The notes: generated by a model not told the origin, from the sequence alone. 64,000 nucleotides of DNA from Alphaproteobacteria bacterium (GCA_018222605.1 JAAEZZ010000009.1:150682-214681); one strand, 5' to 3'. Shown: positions 21,025-33,378, counted from the stretch's first letter. Numbers and translations: made by a program.

Positions 21025-23720
21025 TCCCGGGAGAGCGCCTTCAGGCGGTAGAGCACGTCCAGTGCCTCACGCGGCGTCAGCGCGTCCGGATCAACCTGCT
21101 GCAGTAATTTATCTGCCTCGGAAGGTTCTGCTTGAAGTTCGGGCGCGTCTTCATCTGTTGCCGGAGAAAATCCGGCCGCGGCAAACAGGGGCAGGCTTTC
21201 CGGTGCGCTTGGCTCGGCCTCAAGTTGTTTGAGAATTTGTGCGGCGCGCTTGACGGCTTTCTTGGGCAGGCCGGCCAGGCGGGCAACCTGCACGCCATAG
21301 GATTTGTCTGCCGGGCCGGATTGCACCTCATGGAGGAAGATTAGGTCGTCTTTCCATTCCTTTGCCCGTAGCGACGCGTTGGCTGCGCCTGACAAGTCAT
21401 CCACAAGCTTGGTCAGTTCATGATAGTGCGTGGCGAACAGGGCGCGGGCCTTGTTCACCGAGTGCAAATGTTCCACCGCAGCCCAGGCAATGGCCAGGCC
21501 ATCCCAAGTGGATGTGCCGCGCCCCACTTCATCCATAATGACAAAGCTACGCTCCGTAGCCTGATTGAGGATGGCAGCGGTTTCCACCATTTCCACCATA
21601 AAGGTCGATCGACCTCGGGCCAGATCATCAGAGGCTCCAACCCGAGAGAATACGCGGTCAGTCAGGCCCAACGTCAGGGATCGTGCGGGCACGAACAGGC
21701 CGGCCTGAGCCATGATGACGGCCAGTGCTGCCTGTCGCAAATAGGTCGACTTACCCGCCATATTGGGTCCGGTAACCAGCAAGAGGCGCGTGGCGGCATT
21801 ATCTGTTGCTGACAGGCTGAGATTGTTGGCGGTGAAGCCTTGCCCCTCTTTCTTCAGGGCGGCCTCTACAACAGGATGGCGCAGGCCGTCAGCTTCGAAC
21901 ACAATGCTGTCTGACAGGGCAGGGCGTACAGCGTCTGCGACAAAAGCCCATTCTGCTGTGGCGGCGGCCACGTCCAGTTCGGCGATGGCGTTCGCTGTAT
22001 GGGCAAGCGTGCTGCTCAGCGATTCGATCCGTTCACAGAACTGGTCGAAAATGGCAATCTCGCGAGAGCGTGCTTCATCTTCTGCACGGGAGATGCGACC
22101 AGCCAGTTCTGACAGTTCCTGTGTGGAAAAACGTACATTGCTGGCCAGGGTCTGGCGATGGATGAATGTCTCCGACAGCGGCGCCTTCATCAGCGGGTCG
22201 CCATGGCGGGCCGGCACATCCACGAAATAGCCAAGTACATTGTTAAACTTGATCTTCAGCGCATTGATGCCGGTCAGTTCGGTATATTTCGCTTGCAATC
22301 CGGCAATGATCTGCCGGCTGTCATCGCGTAGTCCTTGTGCTTCATCGAGGGCACTGTCCCAGCCTTTGCTGATGAAGCCGCCTTCGCGCGCCAGTGTAGG
22401 CGGATTCTCTATGATAGCGGTTTCCAGATCATCTGCCAGCTGACGAAGGTCCAGGTTATTGGAGAGGTTCAGGGCCTCTGCTGCGTTAGCAATCTTGCCT
22501 GGCAAAGCCGAGATGTCCTCGCCCAAAAGCGCCGCGGCCTCGTGTGCGGCGATCAGGGCGCGCGAGATTGCCGCCAGGTCTCTCGGGCCGCCGCGCCCCA
22601 GTCGTAGACGTGTGCGGGCGCGCTCAAGATCTGGCGCGGCCTTCAGGCTGGCACGTACGGAGTCCACCATGTCGCGACCGTCCGCAAACCAAGAGGCGGC
22701 ATCAAGGCGCGCTTCTATCTCCGCGTGGTCAACGGAAGGCCGCGAAAGTCGCGCAGATAACAGGCGTGCGCCTGGTGCGGTCACGGTCCGGTCGATCGTA
22801 CCCAGCAGTGAGCCGTCTCGCTCGCCCCGCATGGAGCGGTCAATCTCGAGGCTCGTCCGGGTCGCCGGGTCAATGGCGAGGTGCCCATTGGCCTGTGTGC
22901 GGATGGGCGGATCCAAACGTATGTCCGCGCCCGCCTGAGTCAGCTTCACATAATCCAACAGCAGGCCGATCGCCGCGAGTTCTGTGCGGGTAAAATCTCC
23001 AAAGGCTTCCAGAGCAGACACGCCGAAGGTTTCCTTCATCAGCGTCTGGCCAGACATGTGAGAGGCGGCGCGTGCTGGCCGGAATGTCACGGGCGCAGCT
23101 GAGGCGGCGACGGCATTTGCTATGGCGGGCTTGTCGAGGTCCCCCTCCGAAACGAGCAGTTCTGAGAGAGGGTATGCCATCAGCGTATCGGCCAGCGCAT
23201 CTGCGGCGAGGGCCGAGACATCAAACCGTCCGGTTGAAACGTCACACACGGCAATCGCTGCTTCCGTGCCGCCTGCGCCCAGGCTGACGGCGCACAGGGC
23301 CTGGCCCTGACGGGCGGGCAGCAGGGCGTCTTCAGTCAGCGTGCCGGGGGTAACGATACGAACGATATCACGGTTAACGATGGCCTTTGACCCGCGTTTT
23401 TTCGCTTCGGCCGGGCTTTCCGTTTGTTCGCATACGGCGACTCTGCAACCGGCCTTGATGAGACGCGCCAGATAGCCTTCCGCAGCGTGATAGGGCACCC
23501 CCGCCATAGGAATGGGTTTACCATCATACTCGCCCCGCGCCGTGAGGGTTATGTCAAGGATGTCAGCCGCCTGAACGGCATCTTGAAAGAACAATTCATA
23601 GAAGTCGCCCATCCGGAAAAACAGCAAGGCGTCTTCATGCCTGGCCTTGATGGACAGGTATTGCGCCATGAAAGGGGTCGGTGCGGACGCAGGTTTCTGA
23701 GGAGATGCGGTGTCAGCCAT
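21021..23720 (-). CDS. mutS: DNA mismatch repair protein MutS
   Basis: [45 protein letters not shown]. Confidence 0.98.
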   Translation of the reverse strand: MADTASPQKPASAPTPFMAQYLSIKARHEDALLFFRMGDFYELFFQDAVQAADILDITLTARGEYDGKPIPMAGVPYHAAEGYLARLIKAGCRVAVCEQTESPAEAKKRGSKAIVNRDIVRIVTPGTLTEDALLPARQGQALCAVSLGAGGTEAAIAVCDVSTGRFDVSALAADALADTLMAYPLSELLVSEGDLDKPAIANAVAASAAPVTFRPARAASHMSGQTLMKETFGVSALEAFGDFTRTELAAIGLLLDYVKLTQAGADIRLDPPIRTQANGHLAIDPATRTSLEIDRSMRGERDGSLLGTIDRTVTAPGARLLSARLSRPSVDHAEIEARLDAASWFADGRDMVDSVRASLKAAPDLERARTRLRLGRGGPRDLAAISRALIAAHEAAALLGEDISALPGKIANAAEALNLSNNLDLRQLADDLETAIIENPPTLAREGGFISKGWDSALDEAQGLRDDSRQIIAGLQAKYTELTGINALKIKFNNVLGYFVDVPARHGDPLMKAPLSETFIHRQTLASNVRFSTQELSELAGRISRAEDEARSREIAIFDQFCERIESLSSTLAHTANAIAELDVAAATAEWAFVADAVRPALSDSIVFEADGLRHPVVEAALKKEGQGFTANNLSLSATDNAATRLLLVTGPNMAGKSTYLRQAALAVIMAQAGLFVPARSLTLGLTDRVFSRVGASDDLARGRSTFMVEMVETAAILNQATERSFVIMDEVGRGTSTWDGLAIAWAAVEHLHSVNKARALFATHYHELTKLVDDLSGAANASLRAKEWKDDLIFLHEVQSGPADKSYGVQVARLAGLPKKAVKRAAQILKQLEAEPSAPESLPLFAAAGFSPATDEDAPELQAEPSEADKLLQQVDPDALTPREALDVLYRLKALSRD

Positions 23721-23889
23721 AACGCCGGACGCTAGCGATTGCGCAAGAGATTCGCAAAGTCTCAAACCAGCTATGACGCGACAAACTGCGCAATAGGACA
23801 AGATTAGTTCCCTTTTGCGGTTGGCAGGCTGTACGCACCGGCCTAGTTTGCCGGCCAATTCAAAATTTTGCAGACGGATTTCCCGCGAT

Positions 23890-26166
23890 ATGACTAGCAA
23901 ACGGCCCAGCTTCACAGATGAAGAAGCTCTGGATTTTCACTCCCAGCCTCATCCAGGCAAGATTTCCATGGTGCCAACCAAGCCGATGGGGACTCAAAGG
24001 GACCTGTCGCTGGCATATAGTCCAGGTGTTGCCATTCCTGTTCTTGCGATCTCCGAAGATGAAGACAAAGCCTATGATTACACTTCAAAGGGCAATCTTG
24101 TTGCCGTAATTTCCAACGGCACAGCCATCCTTGGTCTTGGTAACCTTGGGCCTATGGCTTCCAAGCCGGTGATGGAAGGTAAATCCGTTCTCTTCAAGCG
24201 TTTTGCGGATATCGACAGCTTCGATATCGAGGTCGACACGACCGATGTCGAAGAGTTCATTTCCACAGTGCGTAATATCGGCTCCACTTGGGGCGGCATC
24301 AACCTTGAGGATATTTCCTCACCTGACTGCTTCATTATCGAGAGTCGCCTGCGCGAAGAACTCGATATCCCGGTCTTCCATGATGACCAGCATGGTACGG
24401 CAATCATTGCCGCTGCGGGTCTGATCAATGCCTGCCACATCACGGGGCGTAATATGGAAGACTTGAAGGTTGCCGTCTCCGGTGCCGGCGCTGCAGGTCT
24501 TTCTGTTGCAGGCCTTATCCGCCATCTCGGCGTCAAGGCCGAGAACATTGTGATGTGCGACTCCTCCGGCGTGGTCTATGAAGGTCGCACCGAGAAGATG
24601 GACCAGTTCAAGTCTGCTTTTGCGATAAAAACATCGAAGCGCACGCTGGCGGAAGCGTGCGAAGGCGCTGACTGCCTGCTTGGCCTCTCCGCCAAAGGTG
24701 CGGTGACCAAGGACATGGTGAAGTCCATGGCCAAGGACCCGATCATTTTCGCGATGGCCAATCCGGACCCGGAGATTACACCGGAAGATATCAAGTCTGT
24801 TCGGGATGATGCCATCATCGCGACAGGCCGGTCGGATTATCCCAATCAGGTCAACAATGTGCTGGGCTTCCCGTACATCTTCCGTGGGGCTTTGGATGTC
24901 CGTGCACGGGGCATCAATGAAGAAATGAAGGTTGCAGCAGCTCACGCCATTGCCGAACTTGCGCGTGAGGATGTGCCGGACGAGGTGGCCGCCGCCTATC
25001 ATGGTGCCCGCCCGAGCTTCGGCCGTGAATACATCATTCCGACACCATTCGACCCGCGCCTGATCAGCTTTATTCCGCCTTTCGTGGCACAGGCTGCGAT
25101 GGATACCGGCGTGGCTCGCAAGCCGATCAATGACATGGAAGCTTATCGCCACTCGTTGGCACGCCGGGCGGATCCTTCTGCGGCGTTCATTCAGGGCGTT
25201 CAGGCGCACTGCAAGGAAAACCAGCGTCGTATCGTGTTTGCGGAGGGGGAAGAACCGGCCGTTGTCCGCGCCGCGTTCAGCTTCAAGAACCAGGGCCTTG
25301 GCCATCCGATCCTGATTGGCCGCGAAGCCCAGGTGCAGCGCGCCATGGAGCAGATGGGCATCCAGCCCGGCTCGCTCGAAATAATCAATGCGCGTCTGTC
25401 AGACAATAATCCGCTCTATACGGATATGCTGTATTCCCGCCTTCAGCGCGATGGATATCTGAAGCGTGACGCCCAGCGTCTGGTCAATCAGGACCGGAAC
25501 GTATTCGGCTGCTGCATGCTGAAAAATGGCGATGCCGATGGCATGGTCACCGGCGTGACGCGGAACTACGACGTTGCGCTCAATGACGCGCTTCTGGTTC
25601 TGGACCCAATTCCAGGGCAGGCCATTATCGGCATGTCCATGGTCATCAACCGTGGCCGCACCGTTTTCATCGCCGATACCAGCGTGACTGAGCTGCCCCA
25701 GGGCCAGGATTTGGCAAATATTGCCATCGAAGCAGCGCGCGGCGTGCGTGCGCTCGGCTTCACGCCGCGTGTGGCCTTCCTGTCCTACTCGACCTTCGGC
25801 AACCCGATGGGCGAACGTGGGGAGAAGGTCCGCGAGGCGGTCGCGATTCTGGATAGCATGAAGAATATCGATTTCGAGTATGAGGGCGACATGAACGCCG
25901 ATGTGGCCCTGAATACCGGCCACAAGCTGCTCTACCCGTTCTCCCGCCTGACGGGGCCGGCCAACGTGCTTGTCATGCCGGCCATTCATGCCGCGTCGAT
26001 CTCGACCAAGCTGCTGGAATCGATGAGCCGCGCGACGGTTATCGGGCCGATGTTGCTGGGTCTGGAGAAACCGGTCCAGATCGCCTCTCTCGGGGCAACT
26101 GTGGGTGATATCGTCAATCTGGCGACCATTGCCGCCTTTGACGTGGATGATGTTCATACCAGTTAA
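23890..26166 (+). CDS. maeB: NADP-dependent malic enzyme with C-terminal phosphotransacetylase-like domain
   Basis: [31 protein letters not shown], and a C-terminal PTA-like region ([14 protein letters not shown]...[15 protein letters not shown]). Confidence 0.95.
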   Translation: MTSKRPSFTDEEALDFHSQPHPGKISMVPTKPMGTQRDLSLAYSPGVAIPVLAISEDEDKAYDYTSKGNLVAVISNGTAILGLGNLGPMASKPVMEGKSVLFKRFADIDSFDIEVDTTDVEEFISTVRNIGSTWGGINLEDISSPDCFIIESRLREELDIPVFHDDQHGTAIIAAAGLINACHITGRNMEDLKVAVSGAGAAGLSVAGLIRHLGVKAENIVMCDSSGVVYEGRTEKMDQFKSAFAIKTSKRTLAEACEGADCLLGLSAKGAVTKDMVKSMAKDPIIFAMANPDPEITPEDIKSVRDDAIIATGRSDYPNQVNNVLGFPYIFRGALDVRARGINEEMKVAAAHAIAELAREDVPDEVAAAYHGARPSFGREYIIPTPFDPRLISFIPPFVAQAAMDTGVARKPINDMEAYRHSLARRADPSAAFIQGVQAHCKENQRRIVFAEGEEPAVVRAAFSFKNQGLGHPILIGREAQVQRAMEQMGIQPGSLEIINARLSDNNPLYTDMLYSRLQRDGYLKRDAQRLVNQDRNVFGCCMLKNGDADGMVTGVTRNYDVALNDALLVLDPIPGQAIIGMSMVINRGRTVFIADTSVTELPQGQDLANIAIEAARGVRALGFTPRVAFLSYSTFGNPMGERGEKVREAVAILDSMKNIDFEYEGDMNADVALNTGHKLLYPFSRLTGPANVLVMPAIHAASISTKLLESMSRATVIGPMLLGLEKPVQIASLGATVGDIVNLATIAAFDVDDVHTS

Positions 26167-26233
26167 ACAAAAGGCGAGTTCCGGCGCAGAGTGAAATTCC
26201 CTCGCGTCAGGACTCGCAGCTGAGCGGTGCCGC

Positions 26234-26266
26234 CCCTATAGTCTATAGTGACTATGGACCATAGGG
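26234..26266. promoter_or_regulatory. 33-bp near-palindrome (putative operator) upstream of aldehyde dehydrogenase
   Basis: CCCTATAGTCTATAGTGACTATGGACCATAGGG: 14 of 16 pairs Watson-Crick, plus one G-T and one A-C. Confidence 0.7.
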
Positions 26267-26279
26267 AGGCCCGAACAGC

Positions 26280-27710
26280 ATGAAAGAGTATCTCAAATTC
26301 TACATCAACGGCGAATGGGTTGATCCCGTTGAACCGCGCACGCTCGAAGTCGAGAATCCGGCGACCGAGGAAAGCTTTGCGGTTATCTCCATCGGCTCGC
26401 AAGCCGATGTTGACAAAGCCGTGGCCGCTGCCAAGGCGGCTTTCCCGGCCTTCTCCCAAACCAGCGTCGAGTATCGCGCCGAGCTTTTGGAAAAGATTGC
26501 CGAAGGCATGAAGACACGTTTGCCGGAGCTGGCTGAGGCCGTTTCCAATGAAATGGGCGCGCCGATGTGGCTCGCCAATGCGGCGCAGGTTCCGGCGGGA
26601 ATGGGACATTTCGGTGCCGCAGCCGCGATCCTGCGGGAATACAAGTTTGAAGAACTGAAGGGCACGACCCTTCTGCGCAAGGAACCCATTGGGGTTTGCG
26701 GCTTCATCACGCCCTGGAACTGGCCGATCAACCAGATCGCCTGCAAGGTTGCCCCGGCTATCGCTGCGGGCTGCACGATGGTGCTGAAGCCTTCCGAGAT
26801 TGCCCCGCTTGACGCCATGATCCTGACGGAGATCATGCATGAGGCTGGCGTCCCGAAAGGTGTCTTCAACCTCGTCAATGGCGACGGCCCAGGCGTGGGC
26901 GCATCACTGTCCGCGCACCCGGATGTCGATATGATGAGCTTCACAGGTTCCACCCGCGCTGGCGTGCTTGTCGCTCAAGCGGCCGCTCCCACGGTCAAAC
27001 GTGTGGCCCAGGAACTTGGCGGCAAGAGCCCGAACATCGTTCTGCCATCCGCTGACCTGAAAAAAGCTGTCGGTGGCGGCGTCATGCAGATGATGACCAA
27101 TTCCGGCCAGTCCTGTAACGCTCCGTCACGTATGTTCGTACAGAAGGACCAGCAGGAAGAGGCCATTGCCATCGCCAAGGCGACAGCGGAATCCATCAAG
27201 GTGATGATGCCGGCCGAAGCTGAGCCGGGCGCAATTGGCCCGATCTCCAATGGCAATCAGTACCAGAAAGTTCAGGACCTGATCCAGAAAGGTATTGAGG
27301 AGGGCGCGACCCTTGTTGCAGGTGGCCCTGGTCGTCCGGAAGGTTTCAACAAAGGCTATTTTGCCCGTCCAACCGTGTTCGCGAATGTCACCAATGACAT
27401 GACCATTGCACGGGAAGAGATCTTCGGCCCTGTGCTCGTGATGATCCCGTATGAGGATGTCGATGACGCTGTCGAGATGGCCAATGACACGGTTTACGGC
27501 CTTGCCGGCTATGTGCAGGGACCGGAAGATGAAGCCCGCAAAGTGGCGAACCGCATCCGTGCTGGCCAGATTCAGGTCAATGGCGCACGCCCTGACTTTA
27601 CCGCACCGTTCGGTGGCTATGGCCAGTCCGGTAATGGCCGTGAATGGGGTGAGTACGGCTTTGAGGAGTTCCTCGAAGTCAAAGCGGTGATCGGCTACAA
27701 GGCCGCCTGA
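26280..27710 (+). CDS. Aldehyde dehydrogenase family protein
   Basis: GFITPWNWPINQIACKVAPAIAAGCTMVLKPSE, FTGSTRAGVLV, ELGGKSPNIV, NSGQSCNAPSR. Confidence 0.95.
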   Translation: MKEYLKFYINGEWVDPVEPRTLEVENPATEESFAVISIGSQADVDKAVAAAKAAFPAFSQTSVEYRAELLEKIAEGMKTRLPELAEAVSNEMGAPMWLANAAQVPAGMGHFGAAAAILREYKFEELKGTTLLRKEPIGVCGFITPWNWPINQIACKVAPAIAAGCTMVLKPSEIAPLDAMILTEIMHEAGVPKGVFNLVNGDGPGVGASLSAHPDVDMMSFTGSTRAGVLVAQAAAPTVKRVAQELGGKSPNIVLPSADLKKAVGGGVMQMMTNSGQSCNAPSRMFVQKDQQEEAIAIAKATAESIKVMMPAEAEPGAIGPISNGNQYQKVQDLIQKGIEEGATLVAGGPGRPEGFNKGYFARPTVFANVTNDMTIAREEIFGPVLVMIPYEDVDDAVEMANDTVYGLAGYVQGPEDEARKVANRIRAGQIQVNGARPDFTAPFGGYGQSGNGREWGEYGFEEFLEVKAVIGYKAA

Positions 27711-27733
27711 CCTCACGCGGAATATTTGCTTCG

Positions 27734-27766
27734 AAAAGGGCGGCCTGTCAGGTCGCCCTTTTTGTA
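27734..27766 (+). terminator. Rho-independent terminator
   Basis: AAAAGGGCGGCCTGTCAGGTCGCCCTTTTTG hairpin plus T-run just after the aldehyde dehydrogenase stop. Confidence 0.85.
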
Positions 27767-27877
27767 TCCTGCAATCTGGATGGGGCGGCTCGGCAAATCG
27801 TGAAGTGAATTCAACTGGTGTTCAGGTGGTTTCATCCATACATTACTAGGGAACTCATATTCGGAGGGTAATGATTC

Positions 27878-28474
27878 ATGCCCAATCTCAAGACTCTTGC
27901 TGGGGCAGCTGCGCTTGCCATTCTGGCAGCTTGTGCCACCGCAACGCCTTATCAGGCGGCAACCGACTCCAATCGCGGCTATTCGGAACAGCAGATCGAA
28001 GCGAACCGTTTCCAGGTCCAGTTTTCCGGGAACAGCCTGACAGACCGCAAGACGGTCGAGACTTATCTGCTCTATCGCGCGGCCGAACTGACGCGTGAGC
28101 ACGGCTTTGACTATTTCCGCGTCGTGCGCCGGGATACCGATGCCGAGAGCCGTCTGGTGCCGGTTGGCGGCAGACCATACTCGCCTTTCTACGATCATTT
28201 CTATCTGGACTATATGTATTATGGCCCGCACGCGCCGTATTATCGTGATCCCTTCCTGCGGTCCAGATATCCCTATTCATGGAATGTCTCCCCGTTTGGC
28301 TATTATGATCCATATTGGGGAGGCCCGGCAGAATATCGCGAGCGGACGAGCTATGTCGCGTCTGCGGAGATCCTGATGGGCAAGGGCGAAAAGCCTGACG
28401 ACGCAGCCTTTTTTGATGCAGAGCAGGTATTGTTCAATCTCGGCAACAACATCCTGCGGCCTGAGCCGCAATAA
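27878..28474 (+). CDS. CC0125/CC1285-type lipoprotein
   Basis: LAAALAILAACATATPYQ lipobox; TDRKTVETYLLYRAAELTREHGFDYFRVV; Tyr/Pro-rich centre. Confidence 0.8.
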   Translation: MPNLKTLAGAAALAILAACATATPYQAATDSNRGYSEQQIEANRFQVQFSGNSLTDRKTVETYLLYRAAELTREHGFDYFRVVRRDTDAESRLVPVGGRPYSPFYDHFYLDYMYYGPHAPYYRDPFLRSRYPYSWNVSPFGYYDPYWGGPAEYRERTSYVASAEILMGKGEKPDDAAFFDAEQVLFNLGNNILRPEPQ

Positions 28475-28496
28475 AGCCTTTGCAGATATGCAACCC

Positions 28497-28526
28497 AGCC
28501 CCGCCCGTCAGGGTGGGGCTTTTTTG
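28497..28526 (+). terminator. Rho-independent terminator
   Basis: AGCCCCGCCCGTCAGGGTGGGGCTTTTTTG. Confidence 0.85.
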
Positions 28527-28603
28527 TGTGACCAAGACTGGTCATTTCATATCGAGTGCCCCAGATAGGCGGCTCATCCGATTATAGAAAGGCATCAGGG
28601 CGT

Positions 28604-29872
28604 ATGCCGGATAGCGAACCAATTCCCGTACAACCCGTGAAAAGCGTCGGCGCCCATGGGCGTCCTGTGCCAGGGCGTATGGAAATGGTGATCATGGTCG
28701 CAGGCCTGATGGCGCTCAACGCGCTAGCCATCGACATCATGCTTCCGGCCCTTGGCCAGATCGCCGAGTCCATTGGTCTCACTGGCACCTCCCCGGAAGA
28801 TGCCAACCGCCAGCAGCTGATCGTCTTTTCCTATGTTCTCGGTTTTGGTGCGCCCCAGCTTGTCTGGGGGCCGATTTCGGACCGGTTTGGCCGACGTGGA
28901 CCGCTCTTTGTGGGTCTGGTCGGCTATGTCCTGATGGCGTTGCTGTGCATTACCATAAGGGAATTCCACGCCCTTCTGGCCGTACGCTTCATGCAGGGCG
29001 TCTTTGCCTCCGGCGCACGTCTGGTGGCGGTGTCCGTTGTACGTGACCTCTATGCGGGCCGTCGCATGGCAGGCTTCATGTCGCTAGTCATGACGATCTT
29101 CATGGTCGTACCGATGATTGCGCCAGCCATTGGCCAGCTCATCCTGTTCGTTGCGCCATGGGAGTGGATTTTTGCTGTGCTGGCCGTGTTCGGTTCAGCC
29201 TTGCTGGTGTGGACATGGCTTCGCCTTCCCGAGACCCTTGCCCCGGAGAACCGTAATCCCCTCAATTTGGGCGCTGCTGCCCGCAGCTACATGGCGGTGA
29301 TCCGCAATCGCACGACTTTCGGGTATATGTGCGCGTCCGGTGTGATCTTTGGCGCACTGTTTTCCTTCATTGGCTCGTCCGAGCAGATCTTCCGGGATGT
29401 TTTCAAACAGGAAGAAACCTTCGCCTTCTGGTTTGCCGGTGTCGCGAGTGCGTTGGCCTGCGCCAATTTCTTCAACTCCCGCATGGTGGAGAAGATTGGC
29501 ATGCGCCGGATCAGCCATGCGGCGATGATCTTTTTTACGCTGATGTCTGTCTCTCTGGCGCTCGTCACCTATATATTTGGCGAAAGCCTGCTCTGGTTCT
29601 TCCCCATGTTCGCGATGACGTTTGCCTGCTTTGGCCTAATGGGGGCGAACTTCTCTGCGCTGGCGATGGAGCCCTTGGGCAAGATCGCAGGTACAGCCTC
29701 GGCGGCGTATGGCTTTGCCACGACAACCGTCTCCAGCCTGATCGGCATCATGATCGGCCGGTTCTATAATGGCTCCACCTTGCCGCTGATCATCGGCTTT
29801 GCGTGTCTCGGCATTGTGTCCCTCATCATTGTCCTGGTGACGGAAGAGGGAAAGCTCTTCAGTTCGCGCTGA
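28604..29872 (+). CDS. Bcr/CflA-type MFS efflux transporter
   Basis: 12-TM-like; [40 protein letters not shown]. Confidence 0.9.
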   Translation: MPDSEPIPVQPVKSVGAHGRPVPGRMEMVIMVAGLMALNALAIDIMLPALGQIAESIGLTGTSPEDANRQQLIVFSYVLGFGAPQLVWGPISDRFGRRGPLFVGLVGYVLMALLCITIREFHALLAVRFMQGVFASGARLVAVSVVRDLYAGRRMAGFMSLVMTIFMVVPMIAPAIGQLILFVAPWEWIFAVLAVFGSALLVWTWLRLPETLAPENRNPLNLGAAARSYMAVIRNRTTFGYMCASGVIFGALFSFIGSSEQIFRDVFKQEETFAFWFAGVASALACANFFNSRMVEKIGMRRISHAAMIFFTLMSVSLALVTYIFGESLLWFFPMFAMTFACFGLMGANFSALAMEPLGKIAGTASAAYGFATTTVSSLIGIMIGRFYNGSTLPLIIGFACLGIVSLIIVLVTEEGKLFSSR

Positions 29873-31286
29873 GCTGTCGGGCGCGTCGCCGCGTTTTCGC
29901 GGCAGGCTCGCGGACACGCGACAATGGCCGCACCTGGCTTTCCAGATGAGAGATGATCAGTCCGGCAATATCCTTGCCCGTGGCCGTCTCGATGCCTTCC
30001 AGGCCGGGTGAGGAGTTCACTTCCAGAACTTTCGGCCCGTCCTTGGTCTGCAGTAGGTCCACGCCTGCCACTCTCAGGCCCAGCACGCGGGCGGCTTCGC
30101 GGGCGGTGTCGCGCTCTGCCTTGCTGAGCTTGACGGCGGATGCCGTACCGCCGCGATGGAGGTTCGAGCGGAACTCCCCCTTTTGCGCCTGGCGTTTCAT
30201 GGAGCCGACAATCTTGTTGCCGACGACGAAGGCACGCACATCGGCCCCAGCGGCTTCCTCGACGAATTCCTGCACAAGGAAGTTCGCTTCCAGTCCCCGG
30301 AACGCATCGACCAGGCTCTCGGCCGCCTTGCGTGTTTCAGCCAGCACAACACCTTTGCCTTGTGTGGAAGAGAGCAGCTTCACGACAACCGGCGCGCCGC
30401 CAGCCAGAGATATCAGGCCCTTGGTATCCTTCGGACTATGGGCAAAGGCCGTGATGGGCATACCGATCTTGGCGCGGGCCAGCATCTGGTGGGCCAGCAA
30501 TTTGTCCCGCGAGCGGCCTATGGAGCCTGCGCCATTCAGGCAGAAGGCCCCGGTGTTTGAGAATTGCCGCAGAACGGCCAGGCCATAATCGGTAATTCCG
30601 GCCCCGATGCGCGGGATGACCGCATCATAGCGGGGCAGGGCTTTGCCATCATAATGGACTTCCGGGTCCAGCGTGCCGATCTGCATGTAGCAGCGGGCCG
30701 TATCAATGGCCTCAATGACGTGCCCGCGCTCTTCGGCGGCTTCGATCAGGCGGCGGCTGGAATAATTGTTCGGCTCCCGTGTCAGCAGGGCGATGCGCAG
30801 CGGGCGTTTGACGGGCTTTTTCTTCGGCAGGCCGGCATAGGCCTCGTACCCCAGCTCCGGCTGCTGGAAGGAGGCATTGGCGTCGACAATCATATCCGGC
30901 TGGATTGCGCCGCGTCCAAACAGCATGCGATAGCTCATCGTCTCGCGATTGGTTAGCGTCAGCTGAATCGGCCAGCGGCGCTCGCCCATCTGCACGTCCG
31001 TTTGGATCACATAGCGCAGCTCTGTGTCGCCATTGGAGCTGGTGACTTCCCGCCGGTCGACGACTGGCGCCGAGCAGGTGATCTCAAGTCCCGGATCGGA
31101 TGGGTCCGGCTGGATCAGGAAGCGAACTTGCGGCGCATCAGGCGGGCCGAACGTCTCGATAACGCTCGCATGGAGGGCGGAGGTGCGCGCGCCGGTATCC
31201 ACCTTTGCCTTGATTGCAGGCAAGCCAAGATCCGGCAGCGACAGCCACTCTTCCCAGCCGAGTTCGAACGGTTCTGCATGCGTCAT
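29859..31286 (-). CDS. RimB-like (retropepsin-like/ATP-dependent zinc protease) domain fused to RimK-type ATP-grasp ligase
   Basis: N-terminal [21 protein letters not shown]...[13 protein letters not shown]-terminal RimK-like [27 protein letters not shown]...[16 protein letters not shown]...[12 protein letters not shown]. Confidence 0.88.
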   Translation of the reverse strand: MTHAEPFELGWEEWLSLPDLGLPAIKAKVDTGARTSALHASVIETFGPPDAPQVRFLIQPDPSDPGLEITCSAPVVDRREVTSSNGDTELRYVIQTDVQMGERRWPIQLTLTNRETMSYRMLFGRGAIQPDMIVDANASFQQPELGYEAYAGLPKKKPVKRPLRIALLTREPNNYSSRRLIEAAEERGHVIEAIDTARCYMQIGTLDPEVHYDGKALPRYDAVIPRIGAGITDYGLAVLRQFSNTGAFCLNGAGSIGRSRDKLLAHQMLARAKIGMPITAFAHSPKDTKGLISLAGGAPVVVKLLSSTQGKGVVLAETRKAAESLVDAFRGLEANFLVQEFVEEAAGADVRAFVVGNKIVGSMKRQAQKGEFRSNLHRGGTASAVKLSKAERDTAREAARVLGLRVAGVDLLQTKDGPKVLEVNSSPGLEGIETATGKDIAGLIISHLESQVRPLSRVREPAAKTRRRARQLSAN

Positions 31287-31366
31287 GAGCCAAAGCCTTC
31301 TTGCCAGTTTGCGCCCGATAGAGGCGAACAGGTTAGCATTCAATCATGACAGTGCAGCAGAATGTG

Positions 31367-33361
31367 TCAGGCAGGCGTTAGCCACGCATTTTCCGCGATT
31401 TTCACGACATCCCCCATGATCTCCGTAATCCTGAAATCTTTGGGTGTGTAGACGCGGGCAATGCCCATTTGCTTCAGCGCCATGGCATCTTCCGGCGGGA
31501 TGATGCCGCCAATGATGACCGGCACATCGTCGAGGCCCAGCTTGCGAAGTTCTGCCAGTGTTTCACGCGCCAGGTCCAGATGGCTGCCGGAGAGAACCGA
31601 CAGGCCAACAACATGGGCCTTGGCCACTTTGGCTTGCTCTGCAATCTCTGCAGGCGTGAAGCGGATCCCCTCATAGACGACATCCATGCCGACTTCCCGT
31701 CCGCGCGCCGCAATCTGTTCCGAGCCGTTGGAGTGTCCATCCAGGCCCGGCTTGCCGACCACATAGGTCAGGCGGCGGCCCAGCGCTTCGGACACCCGGT
31801 CGACTTCCTTGCGGACGGCATCAATGTCTTCGCCGACATCGCCGCGCGCAATCGTGGCGACGCCGGTTGGGGCGCGATACTCACCGAACACTTCGCGCAT
31901 CACATGGCCCCACTCGCCGGTTGTGACCCCGGCTTTGGCGCAGGAGATGGACGGCTCCATGATGTTGCTGCCATCGCTCGCGGCCTTGCGAAGGCCCTCC
32001 AGGGCGGCATCGACCGCGGCTTGGTCGCGGGATTTGCGCCATTCCTTCAGGTCGCGCACCTGGGCGGCCTCTTCTGCCGGATCGACCGTCTGGATGGAGC
32101 CCTCACCAGCGCCCAGCGGGCTTGCCTCGGATTCAGTGTAGCGGTTCACGCCCACGACGGTCAGGTCACCGCTCTCGATCGCCTTGATGCGGTCGATATG
32201 CGCGCCGACAAGGCTCTCCTTCATATAGTCGATGGATTGTGTCGCGCCGCCGCGCGCATCAATGTCGGCCAGTGTTTTGCGGGCCAGTTCTTTCAGCTCA
32301 TCGGTCTTGGACTCGATCACATGGCTGCCATCGAAGATGTCTTCATATTCCAGCAGGTCTGTCTCATAGGCCAAAATCTGCTGCAGGCGCAGAGACCATT
32401 GCTGGTCCCATGGGCGCGGCAGACCAAGGGCCTCATTCCAGGCAGGCAATTGCAGCGCGCGGCAGCGGGCCTTCTTGGACAGCGTTACGGCCAGCGACTC
32501 GATCAGGATGCGGTAGACATTGTTCTCTGGCTGCGGCTCTGTCAGGCCCAGCGAGTTCACTTGGACGCCATAGCGGAACAGCAGCGCCTTGGGATCGGTC
32601 ACGCCATAGCGCTTGCGACCAATCTCTTCCCAGAGTTCCACAAAAGCACGCATTTTGCAGAGTTCTGTAACGAAACGCACGCCTGCGTTCACGAAGAAGG
32701 AAATGCGTCCGAAGACGGTTTCAAAGTCTGATTCCGGAACTTGTCCGCCAGCTTTCACCGTATCCAATACAGAAATCGCGGTCGCCAGCGCATAGGCGAG
32801 TTCCTGTTCCGGCGTTGCGCCCGCTTCCTGCAAATGGTAGGAGCAGACATTCATCGGATTCCATTTGGGAACTTCCGTATAGCACCAGCTCACCATGTCA
32901 GAGATCAGGCGCAGGCTCGGTTCTGGCGGGAACACATAGGTGCCGCGGGAGAGATACTCCTTCACGATGTCGTTCTGCGTCGTGCCGCGCAGTTCCTTGC
33001 GGTCATCGCCGCGCTCATCGGCCAGTGCCACATACAGCGCCAGCATCCAGGCGGCCGGCGCGTTGATCGTCATGGAGGTGTTCATTTCCTCCAGCGGCAA
33101 ATCAGCCATCAGCGCGCGCATATCGCCCAGATGCTTTACCGGCACACCGACCTTGCCGACTTCGCCGCGCGACAGCACATGATCGGCATCATAGGCCGTC
33201 TGGGTCGGCAGATCGAAGGCGATCGACAGGCCGGTCTGGCCTTTCGCCAGATTGCCGCGATACAACGCGTTCGATTTCTCTGCAGTAGAGTGCCCGGCAT
33301 AGGTGCGGAAAATCCACGGCCGGTCTGGCTTGTGCTGATATGATTTATCCATGTCTGCCAC
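31367..33361 (-). CDS. ecm: Ethylmalonyl-CoA mutase (methylmalonyl-CoA mutase superfamily, B12-dependent)
   Basis: YRGNLAKGQTGLSIAFDLPTQTAYDADH, EEMNTSMTINAPAAW, C-terminal cobalamin-binding GKPGLDGHSNG. GTG start preceded by GGGGAG. Confidence 0.88.
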   Translation of the reverse strand: MADMDKSYQHKPDRPWIFRTYAGHSTAEKSNALYRGNLAKGQTGLSIAFDLPTQTAYDADHVLSRGEVGKVGVPVKHLGDMRALMADLPLEEMNTSMTINAPAAWMLALYVALADERGDDRKELRGTTQNDIVKEYLSRGTYVFPPEPSLRLISDMVSWCYTEVPKWNPMNVCSYHLQEAGATPEQELAYALATAISVLDTVKAGGQVPESDFETVFGRISFFVNAGVRFVTELCKMRAFVELWEEIGRKRYGVTDPKALLFRYGVQVNSLGLTEPQPENNVYRILIESLAVTLSKKARCRALQLPAWNEALGLPRPWDQQWSLRLQQILAYETDLLEYEDIFDGSHVIESKTDELKELARKTLADIDARGGATQSIDYMKESLVGAHIDRIKAIESGDLTVVGVNRYTESEASPLGAGEGSIQTVDPAEEAAQVRDLKEWRKSRDQAAVDAALEGLRKAASDGSNIMEPSISCAKAGVTTGEWGHVMREVFGEYRAPTGVATIARGDVGEDIDAVRKEVDRVSEALGRRLTYVVGKPGLDGHSNGSEQIAARGREVGMDVVYEGIRFTPAEIAEQAKVAKAHVVGLSVLSGSHLDLARETLAELRKLGLDDVPVIIGGIIPPEDAMALKQMGIARVYTPKDFRITEIMGDVVKIAENAWLTPA

Positions 33362-33378
33362 GGAATTCTCCCCTGATT

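Noticed and set aside
31469-32731. 420-aa plus-strand ORF opposite ecm
   Set aside because: Antisense shadow of a well-supported mutase; low-complexity Gln/His/Arg/Ala-rich translation.
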